Source: Pirellulales bacterium
Lineage (GTDB): Bacteria; Planctomycetota; Planctomycetia; Pirellulales; Lacipirellulaceae
Length of the DNA: 64,000 nucleotides
Direction of reading: 5' to 3'
Assembly (NCBI GenBank): GCA_022841705.1
Contig: JALHQZ010000004.1
Location: forward strand, 1-64,000
Shown: positions 60,558 through 64,000 of the stretch, one piece after another
Position numbering within the stretch: the first letter of the stretch is position 1
Layout of the letters: every line of letters starts with the position of its first letter
Made by a program: the position numbers and the translations under genes
Notes under the pieces: generated by a model
What the model was told of the DNA's origin: nothing
The model's database searches: none
Seen by the model: only the letters and a program-made list of their open reading frames with translations

Positions 60558-62489
60558 ATGCACGACTCAACTTCACTATCAACAGCGGACTTTGGCGGCC
60601 TGGTGGTCGCGGCGTTTGAGAGTCGGCGGTGCGAAGAGCTGGCGCGGATGATCGAGAAGTTCGGCGGCGTGGCGCGGGTCAGCCCGTCGATGCGGGAATC
60701 GAAACTCGCCGACAGTCGGCCCGCGGTGGAGTTCGCCCATCGCGTGCTCGCCGGGCAGATTGACGCGGTGATTTTTCTCACCGGCGTCGGCACGCAGATG
60801 CTGCTCGAACAGGTCGAACGGCATGTCGATCGCCAGCGGCTGCTCGATGCGCTCGCCGACATTCCCACGCTGGTGCGCGGGCCGAAGCCGGCCGCAGTAC
60901 TGCAAAAGCTCGGTATCACGCCGACACTGCGGGCGCCTGAGCCGAACACCTGGCGGGAAGTTCTCAGCACACTCGATGCGAAATTGCCGCTGGCGAATCT
61001 GACCGTCGGCCTGCAAGAGTATGGCGTGACGAACCCCAGTTTGCTCGCCGGGCTTGAAGCGCGCGGCGCCACGGTCGAGCGCGTGCGGGTGTACGAGTGG
61101 GATCTGCCCGAAGACACGGCACCGCTGGAGGCAAACATCGACCGGCTACTCGCCGGCGAAGTGCAGGTGGCGATGTTCACTTCGGCCCAGCAGTTGAATA
61201 ACCTGCTGCGACTGGCGGCGGGTCGTGGTCGCGCGGATGACCTCAAGCGCGCACTTCGGCGGGTGGTGATTGCTTCAATCGGGCCGACCACATCAGAACG
61301 CTTGCGCGATGAAGAGTTGCCGGTCGATATCGAAGCGAGCCACCCAAAGATGGGGCATCTGGTGCAAGACTCCGCGGCGCAGGCGGCCGAGATCATTGAG
61401 CGCAAGGCGCGCTTCAGCACGCCGCGCGCGTTGACGACTCCGGCTGGGTTGAGCTACGCGTTGCGTGAGAGCCCCTTCATGAAAGCGTGCCGCGGCGAAC
61501 CAACGCCCTACACGCCGGTGTGGCTGATGCGTCAAGCGGGCCGGTACATGCCCGAGTACCGTGCGGTGCGCGAAAAGACGACATTTCTCGAACTGTGCCG
61601 CAACCCACAATTGTGCAGCGAGGTGATGTGTACCGCCGTCGAGTTTCTCGGCGTCGACGCAGCGATCATTTTCAGCGACCTGCTGCCGATTCTCGAACCG
61701 ATGGGGATGGAGCTGGAGTTCGTTGCCGGCGATGGGCCGGTGATTCACAACCCGGTGCGCAGTGCCGAGGATGTCAACCGCGTGATCGATCTCGAAAGCA
61801 TCGAAGCGCTGCACTACGTCATTGAGACTGTGTCGCAAACGCGCGCCGATCTGCCGGCGAACATTCCGCTGATCGGTTTCGCCGGCGCGCCGTTCACGCT
61901 AGCGAGTTACGCGATCGAAGGGGGCGGCAGCCGCAGTTACCTGCACACCAAGACGCTGATGTACCGCGATCGCGGCGCGTGGGATGCGCTGATGCAGCGG
62001 TTAGTGCGTGCAATTACGCTCTACCTCAACGCCCAAATCGCGGCGGGTGCCCAAGCGGTGCAGGTGTTCGATAGTTGGGTCGGCTGCCTCGGCCCCGAAG
62101 ACTACCGCCAGTTCGTGTTGCCGCACATGCAAGCGCTCTTCGCGGGACTCGACCGCAGCGCCCCGGCGATTCATTTTGGTACGGGCAACCCTCAGCTTCT
62201 GCCGCTGATGGCTCAAGCGGGGGGCGATGTGATTGGCGTCGATTGGCGCATCGAACTGGCTGACGCGTGGCGAACGGTGGGTTACGATCGCGCCGTGCAA
62301 GGCAATCTCGACCCGCTGTGGCTCCTCGCGCCACTCGACGCGCTCCGCCAACAGGTGGGCCGCATTCTGGCGAGCACCGACCAACGCCCCGGCCACATCT
62401 TCAACCTCGGCCACGGCGTGCTGCCCCAAACACCCCCAGCGCATGCGAAAGCGCTGGTCGAAATGGTGCATGAACTGAGCGCCAGATAG
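60558..62489 (+). CDS. Fused uroporphyrinogen-III synthase and uroporphyrinogen decarboxylase
   Basis: The protein has 643 residues. The first 290 or so resemble HemD (FESRRCEELARMIEKFGGVA, FLTGVGTQMLLEQV, VAMFTSAQQLNNLLRLAAG, IASIGPTTSERLRDE). From about 297 on it is a full HemE: VWLMRQAGRYMPEYRAVREK, AIIFSDLLPILEPMGMELEF, GFAGAPFTLASYAIEGGGS, VQVFDSWVG and FNLGHGVLPQTPP. The fusion couples consecutive steps of haem synthesis, closing hydroxymethylbilane and decarboxylating uroporphyrinogen III. No TAG-like junction or second start is needed between the parts. Confidence 0.93.
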   Translation: MHDSTSLSTADFGGLVVAAFESRRCEELARMIEKFGGVARVSPSMRESKLADSRPAVEFAHRVLAGQIDAVIFLTGVGTQMLLEQVERHVDRQRLLDALADIPTLVRGPKPAAVLQKLGITPTLRAPEPNTWREVLSTLDAKLPLANLTVGLQEYGVTNPSLLAGLEARGATVERVRVYEWDLPEDTAPLEANIDRLLAGEVQVAMFTSAQQLNNLLRLAAGRGRADDLKRALRRVVIASIGPTTSERLRDEELPVDIEASHPKMGHLVQDSAAQAAEIIERKARFSTPRALTTPAGLSYALRESPFMKACRGEPTPYTPVWLMRQAGRYMPEYRAVREKTTFLELCRNPQLCSEVMCTAVEFLGVDAAIIFSDLLPILEPMGMELEFVAGDGPVIHNPVRSAEDVNRVIDLESIEALHYVIETVSQTRADLPANIPLIGFAGAPFTLASYAIEGGGSRSYLHTKTLMYRDRGAWDALMQRLVRAITLYLNAQIAAGAQAVQVFDSWVGCLGPEDYRQFVLPHMQALFAGLDRSAPAIHFGTGNPQLLPLMAQAGGDVIGVDWRIELADAWRTVGYDRAVQGNLDPLWLLAPLDALRQQVGRILASTDQRPGHIFNLGHGVLPQTPPAHAKALVEMVHELSAR

Positions 62490-62583
62490 GTAGGATGGGT
62501 TATCCGCGCAGCGGTAACCCATCGTGCGCCACGTTTTGTCTCACACCATGATGGGTTACCGCTGCGCGGATAACCCATCCTAC
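62490..62583. repeat. Palindromic repeat (GTAGGATGGGTTATCCGCG family), copy 2
   Basis: GTAGGATGGGTTATCCGCGC with AGCGGTAACCCATC faces GATGGGTTACCGCTGCGCGG and ATAACCCATCCTAC. It separates the convergent HemDE and small hypothetical genes and matches 44222-44316. Confidence 0.87.
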
Positions 62584-62601
62584 AATCAGGCCACCGGGCA
62601 A

Positions 62602-62835
62602 TTACGCTACCGGCCGGCGCAGATACTGATACGCCGAGAGCACCTCGTACAGATCGGCCGGGATGGTGATCTCATCGTGCGCGAAATCGCGCAGCCACGT
62701 GCGATTGCTATTCACCGCGTCTGCTAGCAACGGCAGCACTTCGGCCACCGAAAGGGTCACGCGTGAATCGTCGTCCGATTCGTGCTGAACAACGGTTTCC
62801 GGACCACGATAAAGACGAAGTCTGCTGGTGGGCAT
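62602..62835 (-). CDS. Small conserved-looking hypothetical protein
   Basis: The protein has 77 residues: MPTSRLRLYRGPETVV, then VTLSVAEVLPLLADAVNSNR and TWLRDFAHDEITIPADLYEV. The regular alternation of strands and helices and the codon use look coding, and I recall similar short proteins in planctomycetes, but without a function. AAGGA lies about 9 bases before the ATG at 62835 (an in-frame ATG at 62844 is also possible). The longer frame to 63042 is not protein-like. Confidence 0.65.
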   Translation of the reverse strand: MPTSRLRLYRGPETVVQHESDDDSRVTLSVAEVLPLLADAVNSNRTWLRDFAHDEITIPADLYEVLSAYQYLRRPVA

Positions 62836-63179
62836 CGTGCGCATCCTTGCCAGTCGCACGGGCAGCGCACACCTCCTGTGGCGCAAAGACCCAGACGACC
62901 TTCTCCGGTGGTATCGGCTGTGCCTACGACGCGGGTTTAGCGCGAAACGCGTTTTCTGCGGAAGTTTCGGAGGACCGATGCTAGCTTGACAGCAACCCGT
63001 TAGCCCCCCGACAATGCCGAGTTGTGTTCGCGCCGACTCCAATCGGCGTGACGACTATTCGTACAAACCCCGTCACAACCAATTCGTCGCAGGTGTGGTT
63101 GTGAGAGTGCGGTGCTCGGAAGGCAGCCTTGAAAGGCGATCTTTCGGCGCTCCGCTCGACCTGCTCGTCGGACCATAGT
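62836..63179. other. Divergent intergenic region, nothing clear
   Basis: It holds the 5' flanks of the small minus-strand gene and of tex. No hairpin repeat, RNA gene or other frame was supported. Confidence 0.4.
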
Positions 63180-64000
63180 ATGACCTCCACCGAGTCCGAA
63201 GCGACCCCGGCCGCCAGTGAATCTGCCGCCAGTGAACCGGCCGCCACTGAACCAGTCGCCAGCGAACAGGCCCCCGTCGCACAGCCGCCCATTGCACCGG
63301 CCACTGTCGCGCGGCCCAGCGCCGCACCGTCCATCGCGGGGCAGGCCATCACGGGGCAGCCAATCTCAGCGCAGTTGGCCAAGTCGCTCAAACTTCCCGC
63401 TCAATCGATCGAGCGGACCATCGAACTGCTTGACGCCGGCAACACGTTGCCGTTCATCGCGCGCTACCGGCGCGACCGCACCGGCGGCCTCGATGAGGAG
63501 CAGATCGGCGCCATTCGCGAAGCGCTCGCGCACATTCGCCAAGTCGAGGACCGCCGCAGCACGATCCTCCGCTCGCTCGAATCGCAGGGCAAGCTGACCG
63601 ATGAACTGAAGGAGCGGATCAATAACGCCCATTCGGTCCGCGAGCTGGACGATCTCTACTTACCCTTCAAGCCGAAGAAGCAAACGCTCGCTTCCCGCGC
63701 GCGGGAGCAGGGGCTCGACATTCTGGCGGACGAAATCTTTCGCGATGATGATGCGGCGGCGAACCTCGATCAGCGCGCCGCCGACTTCATCAACACCGAT
63801 AAGGGAATCGATAGCGGCGCGCTCGCCATCACCGGCGCTGGGCACATTCTGGCGGAAAAGTTCAGCGAAGATTTTGCGTCACGCCAAGCGGCGCGAGACA
63901 TCGTCTGGAAGACCGGGCAACTGACCAGCAGCAAGGTTGACGAGACGAACAAGAAGAACGACGTCTACAAAGACTACTTCGAGTTCCGCGAAAAGCTTTC
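63180..64000 (+). CDS. tex: Transcription accessory protein Tex, N-terminal part (cut by window end)
   Basis: At least 273 residues, running off the window. An Ala/Pro/Ser/Glu-rich leader of about 58 residues precedes the Tex N-terminal domain: LPAQSIERTIELLDAGNTLP, FIARYRRDRTGGLDEEQIGA, RELDDLYLPFKPKKQTLASR and ASRQAARDIVWKTGQL. Tex is a large cytoplasmic nucleic-acid-binding protein with YqgF-like, HhH and S1 domains; those would lie beyond 64000. The low-complexity leader is unusual for Tex. Confidence 0.9.
   Translation, partial: MTSTESEATPAASESAASEPAATEPVASEQAPVAQPPIAPATVARPSAAPSIAGQAITGQPISAQLAKSLKLPAQSIERTIELLDAGNTLPFIARYRRDRTGGLDEEQIGAIREALAHIRQVEDRRSTILRSLESQGKLTDELKERINNAHSVRELDDLYLPFKPKKQTLASRAREQGLDILADEIFRDDDAAANLDQRAADFINTDKGIDSGALAITGAGHILAEKFSEDFASRQAARDIVWKTGQLTSSKVDETNKKNDVYKDYFEFREKL

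Overview
The window looks like a chromosomal piece of a planctomycete, probably Pirellulales. The evidence is the two very large secreted ELWxxDGT-repeat proteins that start with an ESREMLAGD-type leader and end in dockerin-like repeats, a PEP-CTERM-like lysozyme, high GC, many genes without a clear Shine-Dalgarno site, and intergenic DNA filled with palindromic repeats. The assignment is by recognition, not by a database search.

Layout. 0-6.8 kb: a tRNA-Ser, a secreted lectin-like protein, the first ELWxxDGT protein, a stand-alone prepilin-peptidase N-terminal domain and a beta-CASP metallo-hydrolase. 7-25 kb: housekeeping genes, mostly on the minus strand (LOG protein, SugE, UbiD-like decarboxylase, rhamnose mutarotase, PAP2 phosphatase, PaaK-like ligase, then ScpB, a TPR protein, HemA, a CcsA/HemX-like protein, a sigma-54 activator, a secreted HEAT-repeat protein and ArgH). 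Three parS-like palindromes lie over the 5' end of the HEAT gene, which suggests an origin-proximal location. 25.2-31.6 kb: a REP-associated transposase (RAYT) with its REP hairpins, a nuclease-fold protein and the second ELWxxDGT protein.

31.9-45.0 kb is a phage-like island in one orientation: a papain-like protease, a trypsin-like protease, an unknown protein, a ParB-N protein, an ABC-ATPase/GNAT fusion, small and large terminase, portal, prohead protease, decoration protein, major capsid protein and two small proteins, with a divergent XRE regulator at the right edge. No integrase, tail, replication or lysis cassette is seen. Its genes are open, but nearly every gap holds a palindromic repeat, including four copies of a roughly 200-bp nested palindrome that I see nowhere else in the window. 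It is either an old, maintained element or a domesticated particle-producing cluster.

45.8-51.6 kb is a cell-wall cluster (GHL10 glycosidase-like, AmpG-like permease, NagZ-like GH3, GH25 lysozyme). 51.7-64 kb is again core metabolism: glutaminase, MinD-like ATPase with an FHA protein, a PDZ protein, an Lgt with a PDZ-like insertion, PanC, FolK, a HemD-HemE fusion and the start of Tex. Repeats often run into gene ends and supply C-terminal codons and stops (ABC-GNAT, ELWxxDGT protein 2, NagZ, the PEP-CTERM lysozyme), and a REP-like unit sits inside the RAYT gene itself.
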